Assembly (NCBI GenBank): GCA_965212145.1
Contig: CBDBUY010000004.1
Span: forward strand, 868,001 to 932,000
DNA length: 64,000 nucleotides
Source: JAAEPI01 sp965212145
GTDB lineage: Bacteria; Bacteroidota; Bacteroidia; Cytophagales; Cyclobacteriaceae
Reading direction: 5' to 3'
Below are positions 18,060-27,591 of this stretch, in pieces; position 1 is the stretch's first letter; each line of letters begins with the position of its first letter. The position numbers were made by a program, and so were the translations under genes. The notes beneath the pieces are model-generated. The model was not told where the DNA came from, did not search any database, and saw only the letters and a list, made by a program, of their open reading frames with translations.

Positions 18060-18621
18060 TGAAGCATCTTCTACACAAGGCCTCATAAATGTCTTTTTCG
18101 CCGAGCACTACAGTTTTCTTAGAATTCGAACGGCGGTGCGAAAAGGAGGCCACATCTCCGCACTCCATACAAACGGCGTGAACCTTAGTTACGTATTCAG
18201 CTACGGACATCAATTGATCCATTGGGGGGAACGGATCGCCGCGGAAGTCCATGTCGAGCCCGGCAATGATCACTCGCTTGCCTGCGTTAGCCACCTGCTT
18301 TGCCACGTCCACTATATCCTCATCAAAGAACTGCGCCTCGTCAATCCCAACAACATCGCAATGGTCAAATTGGAGCAGGATGTCTCTAGCGAAATGAATG
18401 GGAGTGGATTTGATTTCCGAGTTATTATGAGAAACCACTTTGGTTTTGGAGTATCGCTTATCAATGATAGGCTTGAAAATTTCCACAACCTGCTGAGCAA
18501 TTAGCGCCCGGTTAAGTCTTCGGATGAGTTCTTCCGTTTTACCAGAGAACATTGATCCTGAGATCACCTCAATCCACCCATGAGGAAGTTTCCCTTGCCC
18601 AATTGTACGCTCTACAAACAT
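18043..18621 (-). CDS. tdk: Thymidine kinase
   Basis: Phosphorylates thymidine to dTMP in the salvage pathway. ISGSMFSGKTEELIRRLNRA holds the Walker A loop (about residues 20-39), DEAQFFDEDIV the Walker B/DEAQ motif, GLDMDFRGDPF the substrate lasso, and CMECG with CRRCF the zinc-binding CxxC pairs. The 192-residue length is typical of type II kinases. First gene of the tdk-porZ-recO run. Confidence 0.96.
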   Translation of the reverse strand: MFVERTIGQGKLPHGWIEVISGSMFSGKTEELIRRLNRALIAQQVVEIFKPIIDKRYSKTKVVSHNNSEIKSTPIHFARDILLQFDHCDVVGIDEAQFFDEDIVDVAKQVANAGKRVIIAGLDMDFRGDPFPPMDQLMSVAEYVTKVHAVCMECGDVASFSHRRSNSKKTVVLGEKDIYEALCRRCFNEKTA

Positions 18622-18819
18622 TTATAAAATGATTTCTGACCCGCAATTTATTCTAAAATCCAACGACGTAACCGATGGAATATTGACAACCCGTGATCTG
18701 AATAAATGAATCGATCGTAAATCAAAATGTGATCAACTTTTTCTCTTTTATCTTCGCATTAGATAGTTTTACTAGGAAGGATTATCCACGAAAACCACGA
18801 TTCTCAATCATTGCTATTC

Positions 18820-19977
18820 ATGCAAAATAATTTAAACGAGGATTTTATTGAGGAGTACAGCGAGTTATTCGCCAAAAAGGTCTCGGATGATTTTTTCTCC
18901 TCGAAATCACACATTTCCGGACAGGAGATCGTGACCGTAACTCCGTCAAAGCAGGTTAATTTTTTTGTAATTAAACTGTTATTCGGAAACTGGCAAGAGG
19001 AATCCCAAAGGCTTAAAAGTCCGTTTTTTGATTATTCAGCTACGGATGTAAAAGAGGCCATGGTTCAGTTCATGAATGTGCTATCACGACACATCAAAAT
19101 TGAGCGCCAAGAGTTTGAGATTCTGTTGCAGGATGCCGTTCGAGACACGCTATTTTTCATCTTGGCACCAAATGTCTTCATGGAGATTGAGATGGATCGC
19201 AAAGGGACGGAAACGTTTACCGAAAAATCTGCCAAGAATCTCATCAAGTATTTGAAGATCGAAAAAGAAAAATTTGCCGAGAGCATCTTAAAATGCGTTG
19301 GGACTGATCGAGATGAAATCGAGCTTGATGAATCTATTATCACCGATGAGGTTCTGGAAAGAGAAATAGCTTTTCTGAATGAGGTCGTGCCCATAACTCG
19401 TCAAAAATTAGAAGATGAAGATGATCTTCAGGAGGATTCAGAAACAAGTCTCGAAGTTTCCGAACCATCTAGACAAGAGACTCCTTCTGCAGCTGACATT
19501 GACACGGCCAATGAGGAACCGTCCGGTGACGAACCTGAAGAAACCGAAAGTCAGGAGTCAGAAGCACATGAAGATGAACCCGTAGCTGCTGAGCCGGTAC
19601 ATGAAGATGAGCCGCCAACTTCCAAGGAGATTATCACGAATCTAGATCCTGAGGAGGAGGATGAAGACGATGAAGATGCCATCTTAAATTCGAAATTCGA
19701 AGATCCGCTGGTTGGTTCTATCGCCGAGGCTCATGAGAAATCACCGGATAGCATGATGAGTTCTATTTCTCTTAATCATCGCTACATGTTCATCAATGAG
19801 CTTTTTGATGGAGAGGCTGACCTTTTCGCCGAAGCGCTCGGCAAAGTCGAGGAAAGTAATTCTTTCGACGATTCTGTTGAGGTTTTGGTACAGAACTATG
19901 CAAAGGATTTCCACTGGGACATGAATTCCGATGAGGTCAAGGAGCTCCTCAAAATCATCTTTAGAAGATTCAGATAA
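18820..19977 (+). CDS. Unknown protein with acidic linker and C-terminal conserved helical domain
   Basis: A 385-residue protein, no signal peptide or membrane helix. Three parts are visible: a mixed alpha/beta N-terminal domain (about residues 1-190), a strongly acidic low-complexity stretch (about 205-285, rich in Glu, Asp, Ser, Pro), and a C-terminal domain with ISLNHRYMFINELFDGEADLF and a final RRFR. I recall similar C-terminal blocks in Bacteroidota hypothetical proteins but cannot name a family. ATG 18820 is preferred to the TTG three codons before it. It stands alone: tdk diverges and rodA converges (stops abut). The 200 nt upstream contain TATCTTCG at 18749-18756, a one-mismatch -7 box. 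Confidence 0.8.
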   Translation: MQNNLNEDFIEEYSELFAKKVSDDFFSSKSHISGQEIVTVTPSKQVNFFVIKLLFGNWQEESQRLKSPFFDYSATDVKEAMVQFMNVLSRHIKIERQEFEILLQDAVRDTLFFILAPNVFMEIEMDRKGTETFTEKSAKNLIKYLKIEKEKFAESILKCVGTDRDEIELDESIITDEVLEREIAFLNEVVPITRQKLEDEDDLQEDSETSLEVSEPSRQETPSAADIDTANEEPSGDEPEETESQESEAHEDEPVAAEPVHEDEPPTSKEIITNLDPEEEDEDDEDAILNSKFEDPLVGSIAEAHEKSPDSMMSSISLNHRYMFINELFDGEADLFAEALGKVEESNSFDDSVEVLVQNYAKDFHWDMNSDEVKELLKIIFRRFR

Positions 19978-21243
19978 TCATCTCTGAAGCACCTGCATCC
20001 TGTGCGCATCCAGCTTTAAGAAGGTAAATAGCATTAAAGAAAAAGCCCACAGGGAGGACCCCCCATAACTAAAGAAAGGGAGTGGAATTCCGATAACAGG
20101 GAATAATCCAATGGTCATGGCTATGTTGATCATGAAGTGAAAGAAAAGTACCGAGACCACTCCGTAACCGAAAATTCTGGCAAAGTTCGACTTTTGCCTT
20201 TCTGCAATGTTTATCAATCGGATCAGCAAGAGACAAAATACCGCAACCACCAGGAACGTCCCAATCCAACCGTGCTCCTCACCCACTGTGCAAAAGATGA
20301 AGTCGGTTGTTTGCTCCGGCACAAAGTCAAACTTGGTCTGGGTGCCATTTAAGAAGCCTTTCCCATCCAGCCCCCCTGATCCAATTGCAATTTTGGATTG
20401 AGTTACGTTCCATCCAACTCCCAAGGGGTCTGCATTGGGGTTGAGTAGAGACATAATCCTTTTTTGCTGATGTGGCTGAAAAACCTCCGTCATGGCAAAG
20501 TCCACACTGACCACTAGGCCGATTGCCAAAACCGCCCCGACAAACGACCACCCAATGTTCTTTGCGGTTTTCTCAGCCAGTCCAATTATGAGTAACGTGA
20601 TAGCACTGATAGCAATAATCAAAACCACTTTGGAAACCAGAAGTGTCAGAATAAACAAGGCAATTACTGCCACCAAAAGGATCAAAATAATGGGCGTCAT
20701 GCCTTCACGAAAAAGCACCAAGATAAGGCTGGTGTAAACCAATGCAGTACCTGCATCACGCTGAAGGATCGTCAGCGCCATAGGGATCAGGAAAATCACA
20801 CCCGAAAAAATGAGCTCCTTATTTCTGAGCACCTTGTGTTTTAACCCAGAGAGATATTTTGCAAGGGCTAGAAGTGTGGCATACTTGGCAAACTCAGAAG
20901 GCTGAAGCCGAAATGCTCCAATCTCAAACCAGGAACGTGCTCCTGACACTTCTTTACCAAAGAACAGAACGGCAATCAGAAGGATCATTATCCCGAGGTA
21001 AATGAAATAGGCAAACGAATCAAAGAATTTGAAATCCAGAACGTAGACAAAAACGCCAAGAAGCAATGAAGTGCCAATCCAAAGCAATTGCTTACCAGAA
21101 CTATTAGATAGGCTGAATATACTGGTGACATTATCAGGGTCGAATTCCGCAGCATAGATATTAATCCAGCCCAGTAATGCCAAAAGCAAGAATAAACCAA
21201 TGGCGACCAAATCTGAACTTTGATTTTCTCTACTTTGGGTCAT
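19978..21243 (-). CDS. rodA: Rod-shape glycosyltransferase RodA (SEDS family)
   Basis: A 421-residue inner-membrane SEDS peptidoglycan polymerase of the elongasome, working with PBP2. About ten hydrophobic helices; ARSWFEIGAFRLQPSEFAK, LQRDAGTALVYTSL and IPLPFFSYGGSSLWAF are RodA/FtsW signatures. Start ATG 21243 (MTQSRENQ) lies inside the end of mrdA (14-nt overlap), so the pair is coupled; a GTG three codons earlier is possible. Confidence 0.95.
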   Translation of the reverse strand: MTQSRENQSSDLVAIGLFLLLALLGWINIYAAEFDPDNVTSIFSLSNSSGKQLLWIGTSLLLGVFVYVLDFKFFDSFAYFIYLGIMILLIAVLFFGKEVSGARSWFEIGAFRLQPSEFAKYATLLALAKYLSGLKHKVLRNKELIFSGVIFLIPMALTILQRDAGTALVYTSLILVLFREGMTPIILILLVAVIALFILTLLVSKVVLIIAISAITLLIIGLAEKTAKNIGWSFVGAVLAIGLVVSVDFAMTEVFQPHQQKRIMSLLNPNADPLGVGWNVTQSKIAIGSGGLDGKGFLNGTQTKFDFVPEQTTDFIFCTVGEEHGWIGTFLVVAVFCLLLIRLINIAERQKSNFARIFGYGVVSVLFFHFMINIAMTIGLFPVIGIPLPFFSYGGSSLWAFSLMLFTFLKLDAHRMQVLQR

Positions 21244-23023
21244 GGAACTCACCTTTTAGCACGTAATTCTCCATGTATTTCCGCTTGACCTCACCTGTCA
21301 GATATTTTTCAATAACCAATCCAGCTGTGGCTGCTGCAGCACGTCCACCCCATCCGGCATTTTCTACATAAACAGCTATGGCAATTTTCGGATCATCAAT
21401 CGGAGCAAACCCCATGAAACCAGAGTGATCATAGCCTGGGTTTTCCACCGTGCTTGTCTTTCCACAGATATTTAAATCCCTTACATAGGCTCTTCTTCCA
21501 GACCCGGAAGTCACCACTAATTTCATCCCATCCAGCACCGGTTGATAGTGAATGGAGTCTATGCCTACCTCATGACGCTCAAACCCCAGAGAAGTATCAT
21601 CCCCGATTTTTCTCATCAGGTGAGGCGTGTAATAATATCCTCGGTTTGCCAGCAGGGCACCAAGATTGGCCATCTGAAGGGGCGTTACCAAAAGCTCACC
21701 TTGCCCGATACTCATGGAATAAATATTGGAGAATTTCCATCTTTCGGTTCCGTAAACCCTGTCATAGTAATCGACATCCGGCACAAAACCCGCCTGCTCA
21801 TTTGGAATGTCAACTCCAAGTTGATTCCCAAGTCCAAAATTGGTCACATAGTCGCGCCATTTCGAAAGGCCTATCCGACTATCCATGTACATGTTGGGAT
21901 GTTCGTTCTGAAGCATTGTTCTCCGATAGGCAATGAAAAAATAGTTGTTTGAAGAATAGCGAATGGCCTTTCGCACATCGTAATATCCGGGAGGAGCTAA
22001 ATCACCAATCAAATCCCCACGGCAGTAAATTTCCTGTTCAGGGCGAATAACACCTTCTTGCAATGCAACGAGTGATTGAATGGTTTTGAACATGGAGCCA
22101 GGAGGGTACATCGCTTGGAGGGCACGATTAAACAGAGGTTTTAGTGTATCCTGTGTCAGTTCACCGTAATTTTTGCCTAGCTTCTTTCCACTCAGAAGGG
22201 ATGGATCGTAATCTGGGGCTGAAACGAAAGCCAAGATCTCGCCCGTCTTCGGCTCGATAGCTACCACACTTCCGATCTTTCCTTTCATGAGCTCCTCGGC
22301 ATATTTCTGAAGCTCAAGATCCAGTGTCAGTTGGACATTTTCTCCCGGAACGGGCAGTGTGTCAAACTCTCCATCCTGAAATTTCCCTTTAGCGACCCGC
22401 TGCACATCCACCAGCTGGTAGGAAACGCCCCGCTCACCTCTAAGTGCAGATTCATACTCTTTTTCAACCCCTGATATCCCGATATAATCACCAGATCGGT
22501 AGTAATCAGTGGAGTCATTATTGAGCTGTCTGGAACTGATCTCCCCTACATAACCAAGGACATGTGACATGCCAGGAAAAGCATAATCACGGACTGTTCT
22601 TGGCTGAAAATAAAACCCGGTAAAGTCCACGAACTCGCTTTGAATCCGTGCCATTTGTTCATTTGGAATCTGATTGACAAGAATAGAGGGCAATTGTCTG
22701 GAGTAGCGTTTAGCCTTATCCATCTTCTCCGTGAATTCCTCCAGTTCAATTTCGAGTAGCTGAATGAATCTTAAGGTATCGGGAATTTCCACTTCATTGG
22801 GTACGACCATCAGGTCATAGACAGGAGTGTTGAAGACTAGCAGGCTGTCATTTCGATCCGTGATCAAACCACGATAAGGATACTGGATGATTTTCTGAAC
22901 CACATTGTCCTCAGCGGCTCTCTTATAGTCGGGATCGAGCACCTGAATTGAAAATAGACGGATGGTCAGAATCAACCCTCCCACCACAATCAACGCCTTC
23001 AATATGACAGCTCGGTTTTTCAT
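21230..23023 (-). CDS. mrdA: Penicillin-binding protein 2
   Basis: A 597-residue class B transpeptidase of the elongasome. One N-terminal membrane helix (residues 7-25), dimerisation domain, then the transpeptidase: PGSMFKT (Ser310-Lys313, SxxK), SSN (357-359) and CGKTSTVEN at 521-529. The third motif is KTS rather than the usual KTG (Ser524, codon at 21452-21454). Otherwise the length and motifs are complete. Overlaps mreD upstream by 4 nt and rodA downstream by 14 nt. Confidence 0.95.
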   Translation of the reverse strand: MKNRAVILKALIVVGGLILTIRLFSIQVLDPDYKRAAEDNVVQKIIQYPYRGLITDRNDSLLVFNTPVYDLMVVPNEVEIPDTLRFIQLLEIELEEFTEKMDKAKRYSRQLPSILVNQIPNEQMARIQSEFVDFTGFYFQPRTVRDYAFPGMSHVLGYVGEISSRQLNNDSTDYYRSGDYIGISGVEKEYESALRGERGVSYQLVDVQRVAKGKFQDGEFDTLPVPGENVQLTLDLELQKYAEELMKGKIGSVVAIEPKTGEILAFVSAPDYDPSLLSGKKLGKNYGELTQDTLKPLFNRALQAMYPPGSMFKTIQSLVALQEGVIRPEQEIYCRGDLIGDLAPPGYYDVRKAIRYSSNNYFFIAYRRTMLQNEHPNMYMDSRIGLSKWRDYVTNFGLGNQLGVDIPNEQAGFVPDVDYYDRVYGTERWKFSNIYSMSIGQGELLVTPLQMANLGALLANRGYYYTPHLMRKIGDDTSLGFERHEVGIDSIHYQPVLDGMKLVVTSGSGRRAYVRDLNICGKTSTVENPGYDHSGFMGFAPIDDPKIAIAVYVENAGWGGRAAAATAGLVIEKYLTGEVKRKYMENYVLKGEFHDPK

Positions 23024-23535
23024 ATTCGCTGCTTCCTACGGACCGCCACCATTGCCGCCAAAGTCACAATGGATGAACTAAGTAAAGTGCTCCAAAATGA
23101 TTTTGACAAAATTCGTAAAAATCCTGAAACGCCTTCATTTTCAAGGATAAAGAGAAATAAATGATGAACCAAAATCAGTGGGATGATGAAAAAAAGGAAT
23201 CTTAGAATCCCCAGGTGCTGGATGGTGATGTCTAAATCTTCATCAGCTACATCCGTGGCAACTGCCAGCCATGCATTCCGACCATAGGCTACTGCCACGC
23301 AAGCGGCGGCATGCATCCCGGGCGTGCTTGAAAAAATATCCATTAGTAGGCCAATAAAAAAGGCAATAACCATATGCCCTGATCGAGGGGAGGAAAATGG
23401 CAGCAATAATATAAACCCTACATAAGGAAAAGGGAAGGCTATTTTGAATAGAACCCAATTCTGCAGCAACGGTATTTGAAGCACTACTAGAATCAAGAAG
23501 TAGATCAGAATTCGCCTAAAATCTGAATTAATCAT
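23020..23535 (-). CDS. mreD: Rod-shape determining protein MreD
   Basis: A 171-residue protein with about five or six membrane helices, the MreD partner that links MreC to MreB and the elongasome. Weakly conserved as usual; identity rests on hydropathy, size, FPYVGFILLLPFSS and its place between mreC and mrdA. It overlaps mreC by 8 nt and mrdA by 4 nt. Confidence 0.88.
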   Translation of the reverse strand: MINSDFRRILIYFLILVVLQIPLLQNWVLFKIAFPFPYVGFILLLPFSSPRSGHMVIAFFIGLLMDIFSSTPGMHAAACVAVAYGRNAWLAVATDVADEDLDITIQHLGILRFLFFIIPLILVHHLFLFILENEGVSGFLRILSKSFWSTLLSSSIVTLAAMVAVRRKQRI

Positions 23536-24346
23536 TTAATACCTCCTCTTCTAGTTCTTCCTTTTCCTCTTTGTATAGCTGGTTTACGACATACGCGGTG
23601 TGAAGTGTCGTAAAATCTGTGGCCAGCTTAATCGTGGCATCATAAAACGCACTTTCCTTTTTCAAATCAACTTCGTGAACAACCCCAACTAAATAATTTT
23701 TGGGGAATACCGAGTCAAAGCCTGAAGTAACGATGGTATCTCCTTTGTTCAGTCTAAGATGTCTGGAGACATATTTCAACGATGCAACAGTAGGGTCACC
23801 ACCTTCCCACTGCACGGTACACAATGCCTTGTTCTTTTTGACTCGCCCGGAGATCATCAATTTGGGATTCAAAACAGAAACAACTGTAGCAAATTTCGAA
23901 GAAACAGATTTTGTCCTGCCCACTATGCCCATTCCGGAAACTACACCCATCCCCGGGGTTATGCTGTCTTCAGGGTTGATGCGTATGGTGATATAATTTC
24001 TCGAATGTCGATAGCTTGAGTTCACAACCTTGGCAAGGCTAAGTTTAAATTCAGCAGAATCTGAAATATTCAAAGCTGTGTCAGGAAGCTGAGCTCTTTT
24101 ACCCAAAAGCCTTCTGAGCCTAAGGTTCTCAGCTGCGAGTTCAGCATTTGCTTTTTCGAGGTTAAAGTATCGACTGACAGAGTTTATTTGCTCCGCGACT
24201 TGTCCGACCATCCGGTTGGAAGAATTCAAATAAAAGGTGTTGTACCTGTAATTGTAACTGAAAAGCAGCCAAAAAGACACCCCCTCGAGAACCAGGAATA
24301 AAATGAATAACCTTCTTTTATAAAGAAATTCTAAGAGTCGGAGCAT
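23528..24346 (-). CDS. mreC: Rod-shape determining protein MreC
   Basis: A 272-residue bitopic protein: one helix near residues 12-31, a coiled coil (AEQINSVSRYFNLEKANAE) to about residue 85, then the paired beta barrels with YITIRINPEDSITPGMGVVS and GDTIVTSGFDSVFPKNYLVG. It scaffolds PBP2 and RodA in the periplasm. Starts 6 nt after mreB. Confidence 0.93.
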   Translation of the reverse strand: MLRLLEFLYKRRLFILFLVLEGVSFWLLFSYNYRYNTFYLNSSNRMVGQVAEQINSVSRYFNLEKANAELAAENLRLRRLLGKRAQLPDTALNISDSAEFKLSLAKVVNSSYRHSRNYITIRINPEDSITPGMGVVSGMGIVGRTKSVSSKFATVVSVLNPKLMISGRVKKNKALCTVQWEGGDPTVASLKYVSRHLRLNKGDTIVTSGFDSVFPKNYLVGVVHEVDLKKESAFYDATIKLATDFTTLHTAYVVNQLYKEEKEELEEEVLND

Positions 24347-24352
24347 TCATCA

Positions 24353-25381
24353 TCAAGTCATGAGTACTGACTTATAACTTTCAAGATTTTTCAAAGCCGT
24401 ACCCGTGCCACGCACTACCGCCCTCAACGAATCCTCGGCAATGTGAATAGGTAGTTTTGTTTTCATGGCCAATCGCTTGTCCAAACCACGGAGCAAGGCC
24501 CCACCACCGGTCAGATAAATTCCATTGTCATAAATGTCAGCGGACAGCTCTGGAGGAGAAATCTCCAATGCCTTCAAGACGGCTTCCTCGATCTTCGAAA
24601 CGGATTTATCTAAAGCAAACGCCACTTCTGAGTACGACAACTTGATCACCTTTGGAATTCCGGTCATTAAATCCCGGCCCCTGATCTCGTAATCTTCCGG
24701 TCCGTCATCCAACTCTGTCAAAGCTGATCCTACTTCCATTTTCACTTTCTCAGCAGTTCTCTCGCCGATCAGCAAGTTGTGCTGTCGGCGCATGTAGTCC
24801 AGAATGTCTTTGTTGAAGGAATCTCCGGCAACTCTTATGGATTGGTCACAAACGATTCCACTAAGAGCGATCACCGCAATCTCCGTCGTACCACCTCCAA
24901 TATCCACAACCATCTGACCGATCGGCTTCTGAATGTCCAAACCAATCCCAATCGCAGCGGCGATCGGCTCATGGATCATGTAAACTTCCTTGGCTCCTGC
25001 ATGCTCTGCCGAGTCACGGACCGCACGTTTCTCAACCTCGGTGATACCGGAAGGAATACAGATAATCATCCGGTGAGATTTGGGGATGAAGCTTTTCTTG
25101 TTCCCGTCGATCATTTTGATCATGCCACGGATCATGTGCTCTGCCGCATGGAAGTCTGCAATTACACCATCCTTCAAAGGGCGAATGGTCTTAATGTTTT
25201 CGTGGGTTTTTTCGTGCATTTGCATGGCCTCTGTTCCAATCGCTAGCACTTTATTGTTGGACTTATCTATGGCGATAATAGAAGGTTCATCTACCACCAC
25301 CTTGTCCTTGTGAATGATTAGCGTATTGGCAGTTCCAAGGTCTATTGCTATGTCGCTCTGAAAAAAGTCAAAAAATCCCAT
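24353..25381 (-). CDS. mreB: Rod-shape determining actin homologue MreB
   Basis: A 342-residue bacterial actin that directs elongation. Phosphate loops IAIDLGTANTLI (near residue 11) and VVDIGGGTTEIAVIAL (about residue 163), and the adenosine loop TGGGALLRGLDKR are present. The N-terminus MGFFDFFQSD is a short amphipathic membrane-binding helix. The 60-nt gap after purH shows no perfect -7 box, so it may be read from the purH promoter or a weak local one. Confidence 0.97.
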   Translation of the reverse strand: MGFFDFFQSDIAIDLGTANTLIIHKDKVVVDEPSIIAIDKSNNKVLAIGTEAMQMHEKTHENIKTIRPLKDGVIADFHAAEHMIRGMIKMIDGNKKSFIPKSHRMIICIPSGITEVEKRAVRDSAEHAGAKEVYMIHEPIAAAIGIGLDIQKPIGQMVVDIGGGTTEIAVIALSGIVCDQSIRVAGDSFNKDILDYMRRQHNLLIGERTAEKVKMEVGSALTELDDGPEDYEIRGRDLMTGIPKVIKLSYSEVAFALDKSVSKIEEAVLKALEISPPELSADIYDNGIYLTGGGALLRGLDKRLAMKTKLPIHIAEDSLRAVVRGTGTALKNLESYKSVLMT

Positions 25382-25441
25382 GAAGTCGTTTCGAAATTCG
25401 CCGTAATTTAAAGATTGTTTTTTGGTTTAAGTGCTTAGGAG

Positions 25442-26968
25442 CTAGTGTTTAAAGTGTCTGGTACCTGTAAACACCATTGACATTTCATTTGAGTCGCAAT
25501 AATCGATAGAAAGTTGATCTTTCACAGAACCTCCAGGCTGAATGACAGCACGAATTCCAGCATCCTTGGCAATTTCCACACAATCCGGAAATGGGAAGAA
25601 CGCATCTGAGGCCATGCTGGCATTTTCCAGATCCATCCCGAAGTTTTCCGCTTTTTTAATTGCATGCTTTAGCGCATCTACTCTTGAGGTTTGACCCACG
25701 CCACTGGCCATGAGTTGGCCTCCCTTTGCGAGTACGATTGTGTTGCTTTTAGAATGCTTACAGATTTTTGAAGCAAACAGTAGGGCATCTATTTCGTCAG
25801 TTGAAGGGTGCCTCTTGGTCACAACTTTCAATTCATCTTTTTGATCAGTTTTTCGGTCATATTCCTGCACCAATGCGCCATTTAGCAAGCTTCGGAATTG
25901 AAGTTTCTCATCCCAGGATTTTTTCTGGATCAGAATAATCCTGTTTTTCTTTTGAGTCAAGAGCGCTTTAGCATTATCACTGATCGATGGGGCAATGAGA
26001 ATTTCAAAGAATAAGCTGTGCATAGATTCAGCTGCATCCAATTCAATCGGTTGATTAGAAATCAAAATGCCTCCAAATGCAGAAAGTGTATCGGCGGCAA
26101 ATGCCCGATCATAGGCTTCTTTTACAGAGTCGGCAACTGCGACTCCACAAGCGTTGTTGTGTTTGAGAATTGCAAAGGCGGTTTCATTTTCATCGAATTC
26201 TGAAATCAACTGAACAGCAGCGTCAACATCCAGCAGGTTGTTATATGAAAGTTCCTTTCCGGCAAGCTGATCGAAATAGGCATCTAGGTCTCCAAAGAAG
26301 CTGCCTGATTGATGAGGGTTCTCTCCGTATCGAAGCTTCTTTTCGTTTTCTACGCTGATTTTAAACGCTGGGACACCTTCTTCTGCGTTCAGGTAATTGA
26401 AAATGGCTGTGTCGTAGTGTGAGCTTTTTTGGAAGGCCTCTGTTGCGAATCTTCTTCGCTGCTCAAGAGTAGTTTCACCTTTTTGATCCTTCAGCATACC
26501 TAAGACCGTACCGTATTGCTCTCTTGAACTCACAATTAATACATCGTTATAATTTTTAGCACCTCCTCGGATCAATGCAATTCCCCCAATATCGATTTTC
26601 TCAATGATCTCTTCGTGTGTCCCTCCACTAGCGACAGTTTCCTCGAACGGATACAAATCCACGATCACCAAATCAATTGGTGGAATTTTATATTGTGTAG
26701 CTTCTTGCTGATCTTCCTCAGAATCTCTTCGATGGAGAATCCCTCCGAAGACTTTCGGATGTAGTGTTTTGACACGACCGCCGAATATAGATGGATAATC
26801 GGTCAGATACTCCACGGCAGTCACTTCTGCCCCAACTTCTCTGATGAATTTCTCTGTTCCGCCAGTGGAATAAATTGTGACCCCTAGATCTTTTAATTCC
26901 TGAATAATGGGTCCCAATCCGTCTTTATGAAAAACAGATATCAGTGCGGAGGAAATTTTGCGATGCAT
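25442..26968 (-). CDS. purH: Bifunctional AICAR formyltransferase / IMP cyclohydrolase
   Basis: Carries out the last two steps of IMP synthesis. The N-terminal MGS-like cyclohydrolase domain has KISSALISVFHKDGLGPI and YSTGGTEKFI; the C-terminal transformylase has LRYGENPHQSG, LSYNNLLDVDAAVQL and ILKHNNACGVAVAD with the catalytic Lys-His pair. The 508-residue length is normal. A perfect -7 box lies 24 nt upstream of the ATG, at the edge of purN. Confidence 0.97.
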   Translation of the reverse strand: MHRKISSALISVFHKDGLGPIIQELKDLGVTIYSTGGTEKFIREVGAEVTAVEYLTDYPSIFGGRVKTLHPKVFGGILHRRDSEEDQQEATQYKIPPIDLVIVDLYPFEETVASGGTHEEIIEKIDIGGIALIRGGAKNYNDVLIVSSREQYGTVLGMLKDQKGETTLEQRRRFATEAFQKSSHYDTAIFNYLNAEEGVPAFKISVENEKKLRYGENPHQSGSFFGDLDAYFDQLAGKELSYNNLLDVDAAVQLISEFDENETAFAILKHNNACGVAVADSVKEAYDRAFAADTLSAFGGILISNQPIELDAAESMHSLFFEILIAPSISDNAKALLTQKKNRIILIQKKSWDEKLQFRSLLNGALVQEYDRKTDQKDELKVVTKRHPSTDEIDALLFASKICKHSKSNTIVLAKGGQLMASGVGQTSRVDALKHAIKKAENFGMDLENASMASDAFFPFPDCVEIAKDAGIRAVIQPGGSVKDQLSIDYCDSNEMSMVFTGTRHFKH

Positions 26969-26991
26969 GCCTGGTGGTTTAAAACAAGGCG

Positions 26992-26999
26992 CAAAAGTA
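26992..26999 (-). promoter_or_regulatory. -7 box TACTTTTG for purH (and possibly mreBCD-mrdA-rodA)
   Basis: A perfect TAnnTTTG on the minus strand in the 35-nt purN-purH gap, 23 nt from the purH ATG. A strong TTG at -33 is not evident within purN. It gives purH its own start although purN lies just upstream on the same strand. Confidence 0.6.
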
Positions 27000-27003
27000 C
27001 GAC

Positions 27004-27573
27004 TTAGATCGCACTCAGCACGTATTCTTCAATCACCTTTGGGAAGTGTTCATGCTCTAGGTGGTGAATTTTCTGGGCCAGAGTCTCTGGGCTTTCTTTG
27101 GGAGTCACAGGACAGGAGCTTTGAAAGAGAATTTCACCCTCATCATATTGCTCGTTAACCAGGTGAATGGTAATCCCAGATTCCGATTCTTGTGCATTGA
27201 TCACCGCCTGATGAACATGCTGCCCATACATGCCTTTTCCGCCAAATTTAGGAAGCAAAGCAGGGTGAATATTCAGGATTTTGTCTGGATAAGATTTGAT
27301 CAAATTCTCAGGGATTTTCCAAAGAAAGCCGGCCAACACGATGAAATCAATTTTCATGCTTTTAAGCCATGCTGCAAAGGCGGGCTCTTTGAACTCCTTT
27401 TTATCAAAAGTGAAAGAGGGCACGCCGAATTTGCTCGCTCTTTCGAGAACAAACGCATCCGGTTTGTTAGAAAAAACGCCGCTTATTTTGATGGCTGAGT
27501 TTGAAGCGAAATGCTCCATGATTTTTTCAGCATTGGTGCCGCTACCTGAAGCAAAAATGGCGATGTTGATCAT
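27004..27573 (-). CDS. purN: Phosphoribosylglycinamide formyltransferase
   Basis: Transfers a formyl group from 10-formyl-THF to GAR in purine synthesis. IAIFASGSGTNAEKIMEHF at the N-terminus, KILNIHPALLPKFGGKGMYG (catalytic His) and DEGEILFQ (catalytic Asp) are complete. The 189-residue length is normal. Adjacent purH acts later in the same pathway. A perfect -7 box ends only 4 nt before the ATG, so the transcript is likely leaderless or nearly so. Confidence 0.96.
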   Translation of the reverse strand: MINIAIFASGSGTNAEKIMEHFASNSAIKISGVFSNKPDAFVLERASKFGVPSFTFDKKEFKEPAFAAWLKSMKIDFIVLAGFLWKIPENLIKSYPDKILNIHPALLPKFGGKGMYGQHVHQAVINAQESESGITIHLVNEQYDEGEILFQSSCPVTPKESPETLAQKIHHLEHEHFPKVIEEYVLSAI

Positions 27574-27577
27574 AGTA

Positions 27578-27585
27578 CAAAAGTA
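27578..27585 (-). promoter_or_regulatory. -7 box TACTTTTG immediately upstream of purN
   Basis: A perfect TAnnTTTG in the 18-nt gap between the UbiA gene and purN. The box ends 4 nt from the ATG (27573), which places the transcription start at or next to the A of the start codon. Confidence 0.6.
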
Positions 27586-27591
27586 GACTAC

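Noticed and set aside
21454..21936. Plus-strand ORF of 160 residues
   Set aside because: Antisense shadow of the PBP2 transpeptidase domain.
24779..25246. Plus-strand ORF of 155 residues
   Set aside because: Antisense shadow of the mreB gene.
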